Counted from the first letter of the stretch, positions 1-10,082 are shown. The stretch is DNA of 64,000 bases from an uncultured Flavobacteriales bacterium (GCA_943788115.1 CALSPA010000005.1:1-64000); one strand, 5' to 3'. A program made the numbers and translations. Notes: a model not told the origin generated them from the sequence alone.

Positions 1-3000
1 GTGTGCAGAATGAATAAGGACCAACCCATGCGCTTGTATCACCTCCACCACAGTCAGCCTGTACATAGAACTCATAACAAGTGTTGAGTGTTAATCCTGA
101 AACTGACAGAGAATCATTAGCTGCCACAATATTAGTTGCAGCATAAGGATTGAATCCAACAGTGTCTGTTACAACATTCCAAGAAGTCTCACTTCCACCA
201 GCAGTCCATGAAATATCAGCTGATGTTGTAGTTAAGTTTGAAGCCATTAAGTTTGAAGGAGCAACACAAGAAAAACAAGATTCAACTTGAATTAAATCAA
301 TTGCCATATCAGTTGTGAAACCAGTATTTAATCTGTAAAATGTTAATTGCAGGTAAATTGTTTGACCTACATATGCGCCTAAATTAACACCAACATTAGT
401 CCATGGATCAGTGTCTAAAGTTTGTAAAGGTCCAGATTGTAAAAACACAACATTAAAAGGGCCTGTTGGAGAAGTTCCTACACTTACGGCTAATTCTCCC
501 ATATCAGCACCATAAGCGTGCATCCAGAAAGATAATTCAGCATCTGATGTAGCAGCCGTAAGGTCTATTGCAGGACTAACAATTGAAGCGGTATCTAAAC
601 CACCTGTAGAGCCTTCAAAATAAACATACCCCAAATTACTATGTGCTGCAGAAGGGCCTGTTCCACCGGAGCCTGTTCCACCGGAGCCGAAATTCCATAA
701 TCCGTTTCCTGGTCCAAGATCTCCAGTCCAACCGATATTTCCTTCTAAGTCATCATCAAGAGCGAACCCAGCAGAGCCAGAAGAGCAAGTAACTCCAACC
801 GCACCTTGAATCAAGGTGGTGAAAGATATTGGCCCAACCCATATACTTGAATCAGTACCGCAATCTGCCTGTACATAAACATCATAAGATGAGTTACTTG
901 ATAATCCAGAAATGTTGTTACTAGTTGTTGATAAAGCTCCTGTATAAGTACCAGAACCTTGAACATAACCACTAGGTCCGTATTCAAAATTCCAAGCTGT
1001 TTCTGTTCCGCCAGCTAACCAATTTGCATCTGCACTTGTGCCGGTTATGTTTGAAATAGTTAACGCTAAAGGATCTGGACAAGAAGGAGCTTCTTGAATT
1101 AAGAAATCATCGATAGCCATGTCAGACGTAAATCCGATTCCGGAAATACCTTCAAAACGAACTATTAAATTTGTAGCTCCAACGTAAGTAGAAAGATCTA
1201 CAGTTACCTCTCTCCACTGATCTCCTTGGTCACCAGCTTGATTCCATAAACTTCCAGACCAAGTAGCACCTGCATCTGTTGATACTTCAACAGTTAGTGA
1301 ACCCATGTCTGTTCCATATAAATGATACCAAAATCGCATTTCAGGACTTGTTAATGCTGAAATGTCCATTCCTACACTGTGTAAATAACTGGTTACACCA
1401 TTACAACCACTAGTCTCAAGAAAAGCATAATTACCTCCACCAGTATGATCGGCTGAAGGGCCTGTACCAGTAGATCCTGTTGCTGCACTTCTTGCAACCC
1501 AATTATTTGTATTAGCTAGGTCATTAAACCAACAATCTGTAATGTTATCTGCAGCTTGACAGCCAGATAAAGCAGCATTGTTTGGAGTTAACGCATCAAA
1601 ATCTTGAACGTAAGGCATTGCGGATACCGCATTACAAGGAGTTGTAAATGTGTAAGGACCAACTCTATTACTAACTGAACTGCCACAATCGGCTTGTACA
1701 TAGAAGTCATAAGAATTAGTTGCTGTTAGGCCAGTTATACTTAATGGATTTGTTGTTACACCATTTAATAATGTTCCTGTGCCCGGAGTATATCCAGTAG
1801 GACCGTACTCAACATTCCAAATAGTTTCTGTTCCACCAGCAGTCCAACCTAAATTAGCATCTGTTGCTGTTAGACCCGTAACGTTTAAAGCAGTTGGGTC
1901 AAAACAAGAAGGAGCTAAACTATGGTACACAACAATAGTCCATGTTCCAGCATCTACTTTATTATAAACATTGTCACAACCAGTGCCACCCCAAGTTCTA
2001 CCAGCGTGTAATTCAAAATCTACAGTTCCTGAGGCTGCGTTAGCAAATGATATAGTCGATCTGTTATATGATAAAGTTCCGCCTGTAAAACCTGTTCCGC
2101 TAGCCACAGCGGCTTCTCCAGCACTAATTGTGGGAGAATATAACCATGAGCGTTGTTCTGACATGTACGCTCCACTAGCTGCAGTCATGTCATAAAAAGT
2201 TGTAACACTATCAATTACATCACCGGCAGGTATTGTAACAGAAAGTGAACCGGGACATGTAGATGCCCCACCTAAAACTGTAAAACCAATATCTGTTGAT
2301 ACATCAGAAGATAATGTGGCACATTCAGCACCAGCAGGACATGCAAAGCTTGTAGTAAAAGTAAATGGACCAGCCCAAGAACTTGTTCCTGCTCCACCGC
2401 AATCAGCTTGTACATAAAAATCATAAGATGTGCTAGAATTTAAACCTGTAATTGAATAAGGATTAGTTGTTACTGAAGAAGATAAAGTACCTGTTCCAAG
2501 TGTAAATCCATTTGCTCCGTATTCAACATTCCATTGTGTTTCAGTTCCACCAGCGGTCCAACCTAAGTCTGCATCTGTTGTAGTGATGTTAGCTGCTGTT
2601 AAACTTGATGGAGTTCCACAAGACGGGCAATTCCCCGTAACTGAAGGAGTATCTCCATGAACCCCAGAAGCAATAACGACACCGCCACCATCAAGAATTT
2701 CCCAAGTTACTTCACCATCAAAAGAACCTGACACCCAATTTGATAAAGCGATAACATCAGCTGATGCTGCGGAAAATAAAAGGTCTTCAGTAGAAAGATT
2801 TCCACCACCAGCACCAGCAGCAGCTGTAGCTCCCGTAATAACAGCAGCTCCATTAACAGTTACATCAACAGTAGCTCCGTTCCAACCATCACCCCAATCA
2901 TCCATCATTCTAAAAGTATGATTACAAACTGGAGGAGGAGCGCAATAACCTGTAACAGAAGGAAGATCTCCATGAATACCAGAAGCAATAACTATACCAT

Positions 3001-3310
3001 CCCCATCTTTAATTTCCCAGGTTACTTCACCATCAAAAGAACCTGACACCCAATTGGATAAAGCGATAACATCGCCAGTTGATGCAGCGAATAAAAGGTC
3101 TTCAGTAGAAAGATTTCCACCACCAGCACCAGGCGCAGCAGTAGCTCCTGTAACAACAGCAGTACCGTTAACTGTTATATCAACAGTAGCTCCGTTCCAA
3201 CCATCGCCCCAATCATCCATCATTGTAAAGGTATGGTCACATTGAGAAAATCCTAAGCCTTGCCATAGAAAGAAAAACAGCATTAAAAAAATAGATAAAT
3301 GTTTTTTCAT
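1..3310 (-). CDS. Giant secreted Fn3/MAM-type adhesin-like protein (5' part, runs off left edge)
   Basis: An open frame runs without a stop from an ATG at 3308-3310 to the left edge, about 1103 residues. Residues 1-23 form a signal peptide (MKKHLSIF... ending GFSQ). Two near-identical modules of about 105 residues follow (from C24 and C129; motif MMDDWGDGWNGATV). Then come a fibronectin type III domain (~225-310), a proprotein-convertase-P-like beta domain (~325-460), Fn3 (~465-555), a MAM-like jelly roll (~560-740), Fn3 (~742-826), a second MAM-like domain (~830-1012) and a partial fourth Fn3. Each Fn3 carries the signature YDFYVQADCG or a close variant. The architecture matches large T9SS-exported surface or extracellular proteins of Bacteroidetes; the expected C-terminal sorting signal lies outside the window, so export by T9SS is inferred. 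The gene is divergent from the SDR-like gene at 3455. Ligand unknown. Confidence 0.85.
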   Translation of the reverse strand, partial: MKKHLSIFLMLFFFLWQGLGFSQCDHTFTMMDDWGDGWNGATVDITVNGTAVVTGATAAPGAGGGNLSTEDLLFAASTGDVIALSNWVSGSFDGEVTWEIKDGDGIVIASGIHGDLPSVTGYCAPPPVCNHTFRMMDDWGDGWNGATVDVTVNGAAVITGATAAAGAGGGNLSTEDLLFSAASADVIALSNWVSGSFDGEVTWEILDGGGVVIASGVHGDTPSVTGNCPSCGTPSSLTAANITTTDADLGWTAGGTETQWNVEYGANGFTLGTGTLSSSVTTNPYSITGLNSSTSYDFYVQADCGGAGTSSWAGPFTFTTSFACPAGAECATLSSDVSTDIGFTVLGGASTCPGSLSVTIPAGDVIDSVTTFYDMTAASGAYMSEQRSWLYSPTISAGEAAVASGTGFTGGTLSYNRSTISFANAASGTVDFELHAGRTWGGTGCDNVYNKVDAGTWTIVVYHSLAPSCFDPTALNVTGLTATDANLGWTAGGTETIWNVEYGPTGYTPGTGTLLNGVTTNPLSITGLTATNSYDFYVQADCGSSVSNRVGPYTFTTPCNAVSAMPYVQDFDALTPNNAALSGCQAADNITDCWFNDLANTNNWVARSAATGSTGTGPSADHTGGGNYAFLETSGCNGVTSYLHSVGMDISALTSPEMRFWYHLYGTDMGSLTVEVSTDAGATWSGSLWNQAGDQGDQWREVTVDLSTYVGATNLIVRFEGISGIGFTSDMAIDDFLIQEAPSCPDPLALTISNITGTSADANWLAGGTETAWNFEYGPSGYVQGSGTYTGALSTTSNNISGLSSNSSYDVYVQADCGTDSSIWVGPISFTTLIQGAVGVTCSSGSAGFALDDDLEGNIGWTGDLGPGNGLWNFGSGGTGSGGTGPSAAHSNLGYVYFEGSTGGLDTASIVSPAIDLTAATSDAELSFWMHAYGADMGELAVSVGTSPTGPFNVVFLQSGPLQTLDTDPWTNVGVNLGAYVGQTIYLQLTFYRLNTGFTTDMAIDLIQVESCFSCVAPSNLMASNLTTTSADISWTAGGSETSWNVVTDTVGFNPYAATNIVAANDSLSVSGLTLNTCYEFYVQADCGGGDTSAWVGPYSFCT

Positions 3311-3454
3311 AGTATATTATTTTGGTTTTTAATATTTTAAAGATCAGAAGGGGAATAAAAGTAGGTAAATTAATATTAAATTCAAACTTTATTTTAAGTT
3401 GATGTTTATGTTTAGATTAAATATTAATATTGCAGAAATAAAATAAAAATAAAT

Positions 3455-4240
3455 ATGGATTTTAATTTAACAGGGAAAACAGCTTTGGTTTGTGGCAGCA
3501 CACAGGGTATCGGATGGTCATCAGCATTGGAATTAGCTGATATGGGTGCAAATGTTATTTTAATGGCAAGAAACAAGCAAAAATTAGATGCTCTTGTGAA
3601 AGAATTGCCACAAAACAATGACCAACACCACAGCTATGTTGTTGCTGATTTTTCTTTCCCTGAACAAGTTAAAAATGCCGTTGCATTATACTGCAATGAG
3701 AATCCAATTCACATATTAATTAATAATACTGGTGGCCCTCCTGGTGGACCAATTGTAACTGCTGATTCTGCTGAATTCTTAAGTGCTATGAATCTCCATC
3801 TTATAAGTTATCATGGAATGGTGCAAGAAGTTATTGAAGGCATGAAAGCAGCAAATTATGGTAGGATAATTAATATTATTTCAACTTCAGTAAAGCAACC
3901 ATTAAATGGGTTAGGTGTGTCTAATACCATAAGAGGAGCAGTTGCTAGCTGGGCAAAAACACTCGCAAATGAGCTTGGACAGTTTAATATTACTGTTAAT
4001 AATGTTTTGCCTGGAGCAACGAATACTGCTAGGTTAAATTCCATTATAGAAAATAAAGCTAAAAAGATAAATTCTTCTGCAGAAGAGGTGCTTAATACCA
4101 TGCAGAATGAGGTCCCACTTAAAAGAATAGCAGAACCTCAGGAAATTGCCAATGCTGTAGCTTTTTTAGCTTCACCAGCGGCTAGCTACATCAACGGTAT
4201 TAATCTTCCAGTTGATGGAGGAAGAACGAAATCTCTTTAA
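3455..4240 (+). CDS. SDR-family protein with degenerate catalytic tetrad (BKR-like)
   Basis: 261 residues, full length for a classical short-chain dehydrogenase/reductase. The Rossmann glycine motif is present as GSTQGIG (residues 14-20), followed by NNTGGPPGGP where NNAG is usual, and the C-terminus ends in the typical YINGINLPVDGG. The active site is unusual: Ser143 is kept (INIISTS), but the YxxxK motif aligns with S156-N-T-I-R160, so both catalytic Tyr and Lys are missing. A recognised 3-ketoacyl-ACP-reductase-like SDR subgroup lacks a perfect tetrad, and this protein probably belongs there; substrate and even oxidoreductase activity are uncertain. It stands alone, and its stop shares the TTAA at 4237-4240 with the stop of the convergent TonB-like gene. 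Confidence 0.85.
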   Translation: MDFNLTGKTALVCGSTQGIGWSSALELADMGANVILMARNKQKLDALVKELPQNNDQHHSYVVADFSFPEQVKNAVALYCNENPIHILINNTGGPPGGPIVTADSAEFLSAMNLHLISYHGMVQEVIEGMKAANYGRIINIISTSVKQPLNGLGVSNTIRGAVASWAKTLANELGQFNITVNNVLPGATNTARLNSIIENKAKKINSSAEEVLNTMQNEVPLKRIAEPQEIANAVAFLASPAASYINGINLPVDGGRTKSL

Positions 4241-4929
4241 TTCATTAGGATAAATTTTATTGGAAGAACTTGACGAACTCTTACCTTTCTGTTCATGTTT
4301 TTACCCGGAATCCACTTAGGCATTGATTTAATTACTCTTATGCTTTCTCTCTTAAGTTGAACATCTTTGCCTTTTATCACTTTAACATTCGTTATAGAAC
4401 CATCTTTTTCTACAACGAAAGAAACATAAATTTTTTCTTGCGACCCTCTTGATCTTGATATTTCTGGGTATTCAGTGTTTTCATTTAAATATTTTAACAA
4501 TGCTGGATCCCCACCTGGAAATGAAGGCATTGTTTGAGCATAATCATAAGTGAGGTTTTCAATTACTACCGGTTCTTCATCTGTTGGGTCATTTAAGAAT
4601 TCATTCTTTATATTAATTGTTGGTACAATGATTTGTTTTTCTATTGGTTTTTCAATTATCACATTAGGATCAATTTCGACAACTACTGGTTCCGAAACTA
4701 CTGGCTTTGGCTTTGGTGGAATTGCAATTGATTTGGGTTTAAATTCTATTACCGGTTCTTCATCAATTAAAGAACAAAGCATAGAGCTTTTAATTATATC
4801 TTGATGAACTTTGTTGTTTTCCCATTCTAGCCATTCAAGCGCAAATGCCATTGATAGTGATAAACCAATTATTACATAAATTGATTTGTTTTTTTCTTGA
4901 TTTGCTAATTTTGATTTTTTCTTTTCCAT
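4237..4929 (-). CDS. TonB-like energy transducer protein
   Basis: 230 residues. A short cytoplasmic N-terminus rich in Lys is followed by one membrane segment (about residues 17-33, IYVIIGLSLSMAFALEW). A periplasmic Pro/Glu/Val-rich linker with several KPKP- and EPVVIE-type stretches follows, then a C-terminal TonB domain (about 130-230) with the Bacteroidetes signature MPSFPGGDPALLKYL and YVSFVVEKDGSITNVKV. Such proteins are thought to couple the ExbBD proton channel to outer-membrane receptors, but no exbB, exbD or TonB-dependent receptor lies next to it, so the partner is unknown. Bacteroidetes genomes encode many such paralogues, hence no symbol is given. Confidence 0.85.
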   Translation of the reverse strand: MEKKKSKLANQEKNKSIYVIIGLSLSMAFALEWLEWENNKVHQDIIKSSMLCSLIDEEPVIEFKPKSIAIPPKPKPVVSEPVVVEIDPNVIIEKPIEKQIIVPTINIKNEFLNDPTDEEPVVIENLTYDYAQTMPSFPGGDPALLKYLNENTEYPEISRSRGSQEKIYVSFVVEKDGSITNVKVIKGKDVQLKRESIRVIKSMPKWIPGKNMNRKVRVRQVLPIKFILMN

Positions 4930-5041
4930 CTTTTTGTTTTTTTAAGTTGCGATGAAAAATAAACTGCAATAAAAAAGCCAAAGAGGTTAAATTGAAAACA
5001 TAATGTAGCAAAGGCTTTAATTGAATGATTAAAGGTTTTCC

Positions 5042-5734
5042 CTAGCTGTTAATCAGTAGCTTAAAACCTTTTCCGTGTACATTTATTATCTGAATTGTAG
5101 CGTCTTCCTTTAGATATTTTCTCAATTTTGCAATGTAAACATCCATACTTCTTCCGTTAAAGTAATTATCATCACCCCAAACAGCTTTAAGAGCATGATT
5201 TCTTTCGAGTATGGTGTTTGTGTTTTTGCAGAGAAGTTTTAATAAATCACTTTCTTTTGTTGTTAATTTTTGTTCTTTAACACCACCTTTAAGCAATTGT
5301 ATTTTTGCGTTAAAAGTGAATATGCCAATAGAGAATTCAGAATTTAATTCTTGAGAATTTGATGATGATCTTCTTAAAATAGCATTTATTCTGGCTAAAA
5401 GTTCTTCCATGCTAAATGGTTTGGTCATGTAATCATCTGCTCCTGCCTCAAAGCCCTTTAATTTATCTTCGCTTAAGGATTTAGCTGTTAAAAATAATAA
5501 AGGAATTTCTTTGTCAATACCTCTAATGTCTTTTGCTAGAGAAAACCCATCTTTTATTGGCATCATAACATCAAGAATTACAAAATCAAAAGATTCATTT
5601 ACAAAACTTTTATATCCTTCTTCCCCGTTGTTCCTTAAAACACATAAGTGACCTTTAGCATTTAAATAATCAGACAAAAGTGAACCTAAATTTGGATCAT
5701 CTTCTACAAGTAATATTTTAAGATTTTTTTTCAT
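5042..5734 (-). CDS. OmpR-family two-component response regulator
   Basis: 230 residues, typical for the family. The N-terminal receiver domain has the acidic pair E11-D12, the phosphoacceptor D55 (FVILDVMMPIKDG) and the LTAK switch segment with its conserved Lys. The C-terminal winged helix (about 135-230) ends in the usual pattern of a DNA-binding helix (GRSMDVYIAKLRKYL) and a beta hairpin. It lies 2 nt after the histidine kinase gene, so the two are surely co-transcribed as a cognate pair. The layout resembles the Bacteroides RprX/RprY system, but the regulated genes cannot be told from sequence. Confidence 0.93.
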   Translation of the reverse strand: MKKNLKILLVEDDPNLGSLLSDYLNAKGHLCVLRNNGEEGYKSFVNESFDFVILDVMMPIKDGFSLAKDIRGIDKEIPLLFLTAKSLSEDKLKGFEAGADDYMTKPFSMEELLARINAILRRSSSNSQELNSEFSIGIFTFNAKIQLLKGGVKEQKLTTKESDLLKLLCKNTNTILERNHALKAVWGDDNYFNGRSMDVYIAKLRKYLKEDATIQIINVHGKGFKLLINS

Positions 5735-5736
5735 AG

Positions 5737-7179
5737 TTAATATTCTTTTGCAGCTTCAAGCTGAACAATAAATGTACTTCCTTTTCCTATTTGACTTTCA
5801 ACTTTAATTGTTCCATTGTGTTTTTCAATAATGGATTTAACATAGCTTAGACCTAATCCAAAACCTTTAACATCGTGTCTGTCACCCGTAGGAATTCTAA
5901 ATAATTTATCAAACACTTTTACATGAAAGTCTTTCGCAATTCCTATGCCATTGTCTTTTATTTTAATCACAATTCCGTTAATAACATCTTCTGTACTTAT
6001 ATGAATAATTGGAGTATTAACAGAATATTTCAATGCATTATCAATAAGGTTGGAAAAAACATTTATTAAATGAATTTTATCCCCTTCAATAAGTGTATTG
6101 TTTGCACTTAATTTCAAATTTATAACTCCATTTTTGTTGTTAACTTGAAGTTTGTTGTTTTTCAGAGATTTTTCAATTAAACTGTGAAGATTAATGAGCT
6201 CTGATTTTATAGTTAAACTTTCTTTTTCTACTGTAGCACTTTGTAATACATTCTCCACAAGATTTCCTAATCTAATGTTTTCATCTTTTATTGTTTGAAT
6301 GAATTTATTTCTATTCTCAATTGAGCTAGATAAATCTTTATCGTTAAGAGCCTCACATGCTAATGAAATGGTTGAAATTGGAGTTTTTAGTTCGTGAGTC
6401 ATGTTGTTTATAAAGTCATTCTTTATAATTGAAACTTTCTTTTGTTTGTAAATGACTGAGATGTTATAGTAAAAAGCGGAGACTATTATTACTAAAAAAA
6501 CAAAAGATAATAATAACATCACCCATATCGATTTTAAGGCAAATGATGTTTCGTTTGGGATTAAAATGTGAAGCTTAATTTCTGAATTGAAAAAATCATC
6601 TGGAAAGAGTTGTGTTTGATGCTTTGATACCTTTAATGACTTTAATAAAGTAGAGTCAATAGTGTTGGAGTAAATAAGCTCACCTTTTTGACCAAATAAA
6701 GCATACTCTAATTTGTCTGGAAAGTTATTTTTTTTAAAAGTTTGAAAAATTATAGTTTCTAAATCTGACTGAGAAAGCCGATCTTCAAAATCAGCAAAAA
6801 AATCTAGCGATAGCAAATCTTTCACAAAAGATTTACTTTGAGGGTGGTCTTTTTCAATGCCTGTTTTTAAATACTTGTTTAGTTTTTTTACAATGCTATC
6901 TTGAAGGTGAATGTCTTGTGAAAGTTCGCCAATTAAATTTGGGTTTGTTTCGCCTAGGATTTTATTTAATTTACCAGACCTTTCTGCTTTTTTTATTGTT
7001 TCAAACTTTTCAATTCTGTTTACTATTTCGTTTAAAGAATTTTGAACCTGTTCTTTAATTTGAATTTTTCTCTGTTTTAACGCACTGTTTATCCAATAGG
7101 CCTGAAAAGAGGTTAGCCCCAAAAGTGCTATCGTTGTAACAACGATAATAAATACGATGTAATTCTTTTCTTTTTTCAA
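5737..7179 (-). CDS. Membrane sensor histidine kinase
   Basis: 480 residues. Transmembrane segment 1 (about 8-30), a predicted periplasmic sensor region of about 185 residues with no recognised ligand-binding fold, transmembrane segment 2 (about 217-240), then a HisKA dimerisation domain with phospho-acceptor His262 (NMTHELKTPIS) and an HATPase domain with N box (NLIDNALKYS), G1 (DNGIGIA) and G2 (GFGLGLSYV). It is the first gene of a two-gene unit with the response regulator that starts 2 nt after its stop. The signal sensed is unknown. Confidence 0.93.
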   Translation of the reverse strand: MKKEKNYIVFIIVVTTIALLGLTSFQAYWINSALKQRKIQIKEQVQNSLNEIVNRIEKFETIKKAERSGKLNKILGETNPNLIGELSQDIHLQDSIVKKLNKYLKTGIEKDHPQSKSFVKDLLSLDFFADFEDRLSQSDLETIIFQTFKKNNFPDKLEYALFGQKGELIYSNTIDSTLLKSLKVSKHQTQLFPDDFFNSEIKLHILIPNETSFALKSIWVMLLLSFVFLVIIVSAFYYNISVIYKQKKVSIIKNDFINNMTHELKTPISTISLACEALNDKDLSSSIENRNKFIQTIKDENIRLGNLVENVLQSATVEKESLTIKSELINLHSLIEKSLKNNKLQVNNKNGVINLKLSANNTLIEGDKIHLINVFSNLIDNALKYSVNTPIIHISTEDVINGIVIKIKDNGIGIAKDFHVKVFDKLFRIPTGDRHDVKGFGLGLSYVKSIIEKHNGTIKVESQIGKGSTFIVQLEAAKEY

Positions 7180-7244
7180 CTGCTTATTTCAAATTTAATA
7201 AGAGTATATAAGAAGTGGAATATGTTAACAGTATTTAACAGTAT

Positions 7245-8786
7245 TTAGAGCGGAATGTTACCGTGCTTCTTTTTAGGAAGTTTCGCAACTTTGTTCTCTA
7301 ACATTTTAAAAGCCCTAATTAGTTTTTTTCTTGTTTGATAGGGTTCAATAACTTCATCAATATAACCTCTTGCAGCAGCATTGTAAGGGTTTGCAAAAAG
7401 TGTTGCGTATTCATTTTGTTTTTCTTCTAATTTTTCTTTAGGATTTTCAGCTGAATTAATTTCTTTCTTAAAAATTATTTCAGCAGCCCCTTTTGCTCCC
7501 ATTACAGCAATTTCAGCTGTTGGCCAAGCGTAATTCATATCGGCACCAATGTGTTTAGAATTCATTACATCGTAAGCACCACCATATGCTTTTCTAGTAA
7601 TTACTGTAACTCTTGGAACTGTAGCTTCGCTAAACGCATAAAGTAATTTAGCACCATTAGTGATAATAGCGTTCCATTCCTGATCGGTTCCAGGTAAAAA
7701 ACCAGGAACGTCTTCAAATACTAATAATGGAATATTGAAAGCATCACAAAACCGGACAAAACGAGCACCTTTTTTTGATGATTCAACATCTAAAACTCCA
7801 GCAAGAACAGCTGGTTGATTGGCAACTATTCCAATAGATCGACCAGCTAATCGACAGAATCCAACCACAATATTATCTGCATAATTTTTGTGCACTTCAA
7901 AAAAAGTATCCTGGTCTGCAACTTCGCTAATTACAGAACGAATGTCGTAAGGTTGATTAGGGTTTTCAGGGATTATAGAATTTAATTCTTCTCTTTTTTC
8001 GTTTTGAAATTCATAGTCAACAATTGTTGGCATTTCCTCACAATTTTGAGGAATATATGAAAGCAATTTTTTGATGTGATTTATTGCTTCAAGTTCATTC
8101 TTTAAAGCAAAATGCGTGACTCCAGATTTTGTGCTGTGCGTTTCAGCTCCACCAAGTTCTTCAGCGCTTACTTCTTCGTTTGTCACTGTTTTAACAACTC
8201 CAGGACCTGTAACAAACATATAGGAAGTGTTTTCAACCATTAAGATAAAATCTGTTAATGCAGGAGAATATACAGCTCCACCTGCACAAGGACCCATAAT
8301 GGCAGAAATTTGTGGGATTACACCAGAAGACATGGTGTTTTTAAAAAAGATGTCTGCATAACCCCCTAATGAAACAACTCCTTCTTGTATACGAGCACCA
8401 CCAGAATCATTGAGCCCTATAATAGGAGCTCCGTTTTTAAGAGCAAGATCCATTACTTTACATATTTTCTCCGCATGTGCTTCGGCTAATGAACCTCCTA
8501 AAACAGTAAAATCTTGTGAGAAAACATAAGTTAATCTTCCATTTACAAGCCCATACCCTGTAACCACACCATCACCAAGAAATTTCTTTTTCTCTAGTCC
8601 GAAATTTGTAGACCGATGAGTTACTAGCCCACCAATTTCTTCAAAAGATTGGTCGTCTAATAATAAATCAATTCTTTCTCTTGCGGTAAGTTTACCTTTC
8701 TTATGCTGAGCATCTATTCTTTCTTGACCTCCACCTAAATGAGATGCTGCAACTTTACTTTTAAGTTCTTTATTTTTTCCAGACAT
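7245..8786 (-). CDS. Acyl-CoA carboxylase, carboxyltransferase (beta) subunit, propionyl-CoA type
   Basis: 513 residues, the usual length for PccB/MmdA-type biotin-dependent carboxyltransferases. The N-half has the family opening [14 protein letters not shown] and an acyl-CoA-binding loop [12 protein letters not shown]; the C-half has the biotin-side motif region with [14 protein letters not shown] and [13 protein letters not shown]. It would transfer carboxyl from carboxybiotin to propionyl-CoA (or act in methylmalonyl-CoA decarboxylase). No biotin carboxylase or biotin carrier gene lies nearby, so the exact holoenzyme and substrate cannot be decided. Its start is 3 nt downstream of the pepP stop, so the two form one transcription unit. 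Confidence 0.9.
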   Translation of the reverse strand: MSGKNKELKSKVAASHLGGGQERIDAQHKKGKLTARERIDLLLDDQSFEEIGGLVTHRSTNFGLEKKKFLGDGVVTGYGLVNGRLTYVFSQDFTVLGGSLAEAHAEKICKVMDLALKNGAPIIGLNDSGGARIQEGVVSLGGYADIFFKNTMSSGVIPQISAIMGPCAGGAVYSPALTDFILMVENTSYMFVTGPGVVKTVTNEEVSAEELGGAETHSTKSGVTHFALKNELEAINHIKKLLSYIPQNCEEMPTIVDYEFQNEKREELNSIIPENPNQPYDIRSVISEVADQDTFFEVHKNYADNIVVGFCRLAGRSIGIVANQPAVLAGVLDVESSKKGARFVRFCDAFNIPLLVFEDVPGFLPGTDQEWNAIITNGAKLLYAFSEATVPRVTVITRKAYGGAYDVMNSKHIGADMNYAWPTAEIAVMGAKGAAEIIFKKEINSAENPKEKLEEKQNEYATLFANPYNAAARGYIDEVIEPYQTRKKLIRAFKMLENKVAKLPKKKHGNIPL

Positions 8787-8789
8787 ATT

Positions 8790-10082
8790 TTATGAATTCA
8801 TTAATTCTTCTATTTCTTGTGTCTCAATTGGAATTGTAGCCATTAAGTTTAACGGATTTCCACTTTTTTGAACAACTACATCATCTTCTAGTCTTATTCC
8901 AAGATTCTCTTCTGGAATGTATATTCCAGGCTCAACTGTAAAGGCCATGTTAGCTTTAATTGGCAAATTCCATAAGCCTACATCATGGGTGTCTAATCCA
9001 ATGAAATGGGACGTTCCATGCATGAAATACTTTTTATATGCTGGCCAGCTATCATCAGCATTTTTAATATCTTGTAATGAAATTAAACCAAGATTCACCA
9101 ATTGTTCTTCCATTAATGCACCAACTTGAATGTGGTAATCTTTAAGCATCGTTCCTGGAATCAATAATTTTGTAGCCTCATTTTTCACATGAAGTACAGC
9201 ATTGTAAACCTCTTTTTGTCTAGTAGTAAATTTTCCATTTACCGGTATACAACGAGTAAGGTCTGATGCGTAATTCGCATACTCTGCACCAAAATCCATA
9301 AGTATTACATCACCATCTTTACACTGTTTATTGTTTTCGATATAATGCAAAACACATGCAGATTTACCAGATGCAATTATAGGAGTATATGCAAACCCTC
9401 TAGATCTGTTGTTTAAAAACTCATGCATTAGTTCAGCTTCTAAATTATATTCCATTACACCAGGTTTTGTGAAGCTTAAAATTCGCCTTAACCCTTTTTC
9501 AGTTATATCACATGCTTTTTTCATTAAAGCAATTTCAATAGGATCTTTAATAGACCTTATTTGATGCATAATAGGAGCACTTCTTTCAATTTGATGATTG
9601 GGGTATTTAATTTTAAAATCCTTTATAAATCGATCTTCTCTGTTTTCGGCTTCTGTATTAGCTCTTGTGTGCTCATTAGAGTTTAAATAAACACAAGCAC
9701 ATTCTGCTAAAAGGGTGTTTAAAACTGTTTCAAATTGATCTAACCAATAAACTGTTTTAATTCCTGATGTTTCAAATGCTTTTTCTTTAGTTAATTTTTC
9801 TCCCTCCCAAATTGCAATTAAATCACTAGTTTCTTTAAGGAATAAGATCTCTTTGTGTTTTTGCTCATGACAATCTGGAAAAATAACAAGCAAGCTTTCT
9901 TCTTGATCAACTCCAGAAAGATGAAGAATGTCTCTGTGTTGAACAAAGGGTAATGTGCTATCTGCACTTGTGGAAAAAATATCATTTGAGTTGAAAATAG
10001 CTAAACCACCTTTTTTAAGATGACTTGTAAAATTTTTTCTGTTTTGAATATATAGAGAAGATTCGATTTTATCGTATTTCAT
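8790..10082 (-). CDS. pepP: Xaa-Pro aminopeptidase (aminopeptidase P, M24B)
   Basis: 430 residues. The N-terminal AMP_N domain (about 1-150; NDIFSTSADSTLPFVQHRD) precedes a pita-bread metallopeptidase domain. The metal ligands are visible: two Asp in MDFGAEYANYASDLTR, His in MHGTSHFIGLDTHDVG, Glu in FTVEPGIYIPE and Glu in IRLEDDVVV. The enzyme would release N-terminal residues that precede proline, in the cytoplasm, as there is no signal peptide. It heads a unit with the carboxylase gene. The 150-nt gap to hemA is divergent and must hold promoters for both. Confidence 0.92.
   Translation of the reverse strand: MKYDKIESSLYIQNRKNFTSHLKKGGLAIFNSNDIFSTSADSTLPFVQHRDILHLSGVDQEESLLVIFPDCHEQKHKEILFLKETSDLIAIWEGEKLTKEKAFETSGIKTVYWLDQFETVLNTLLAECACVYLNSNEHTRANTEAENREDRFIKDFKIKYPNHQIERSAPIMHQIRSIKDPIEIALMKKACDITEKGLRRILSFTKPGVMEYNLEAELMHEFLNNRSRGFAYTPIIASGKSACVLHYIENNKQCKDGDVILMDFGAEYANYASDLTRCIPVNGKFTTRQKEVYNAVLHVKNEATKLLIPGTMLKDYHIQVGALMEEQLVNLGLISLQDIKNADDSWPAYKKYFMHGTSHFIGLDTHDVGLWNLPIKANMAFTVEPGIYIPEENLGIRLEDDVVVQKSGNPLNLMATIPIETQEIEELMNS

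Noticed and set aside
655..695. Short tandem repeat CCTGTTCCACCGGAG
   Set aside because: Encodes a Gly/Ser/Thr linker (GSGGTGSGGTG) in the giant protein; likely just a flexible spacer and not a regulatory element.
1779..2195. Short plus-strand ORFs of 62-74 residues
   Set aside because: They lie antisense inside the open frame of the giant Fn3/MAM protein and have no family resemblance; low-complexity Pro/Val composition is a mirror of Gly/Thr-rich coding.
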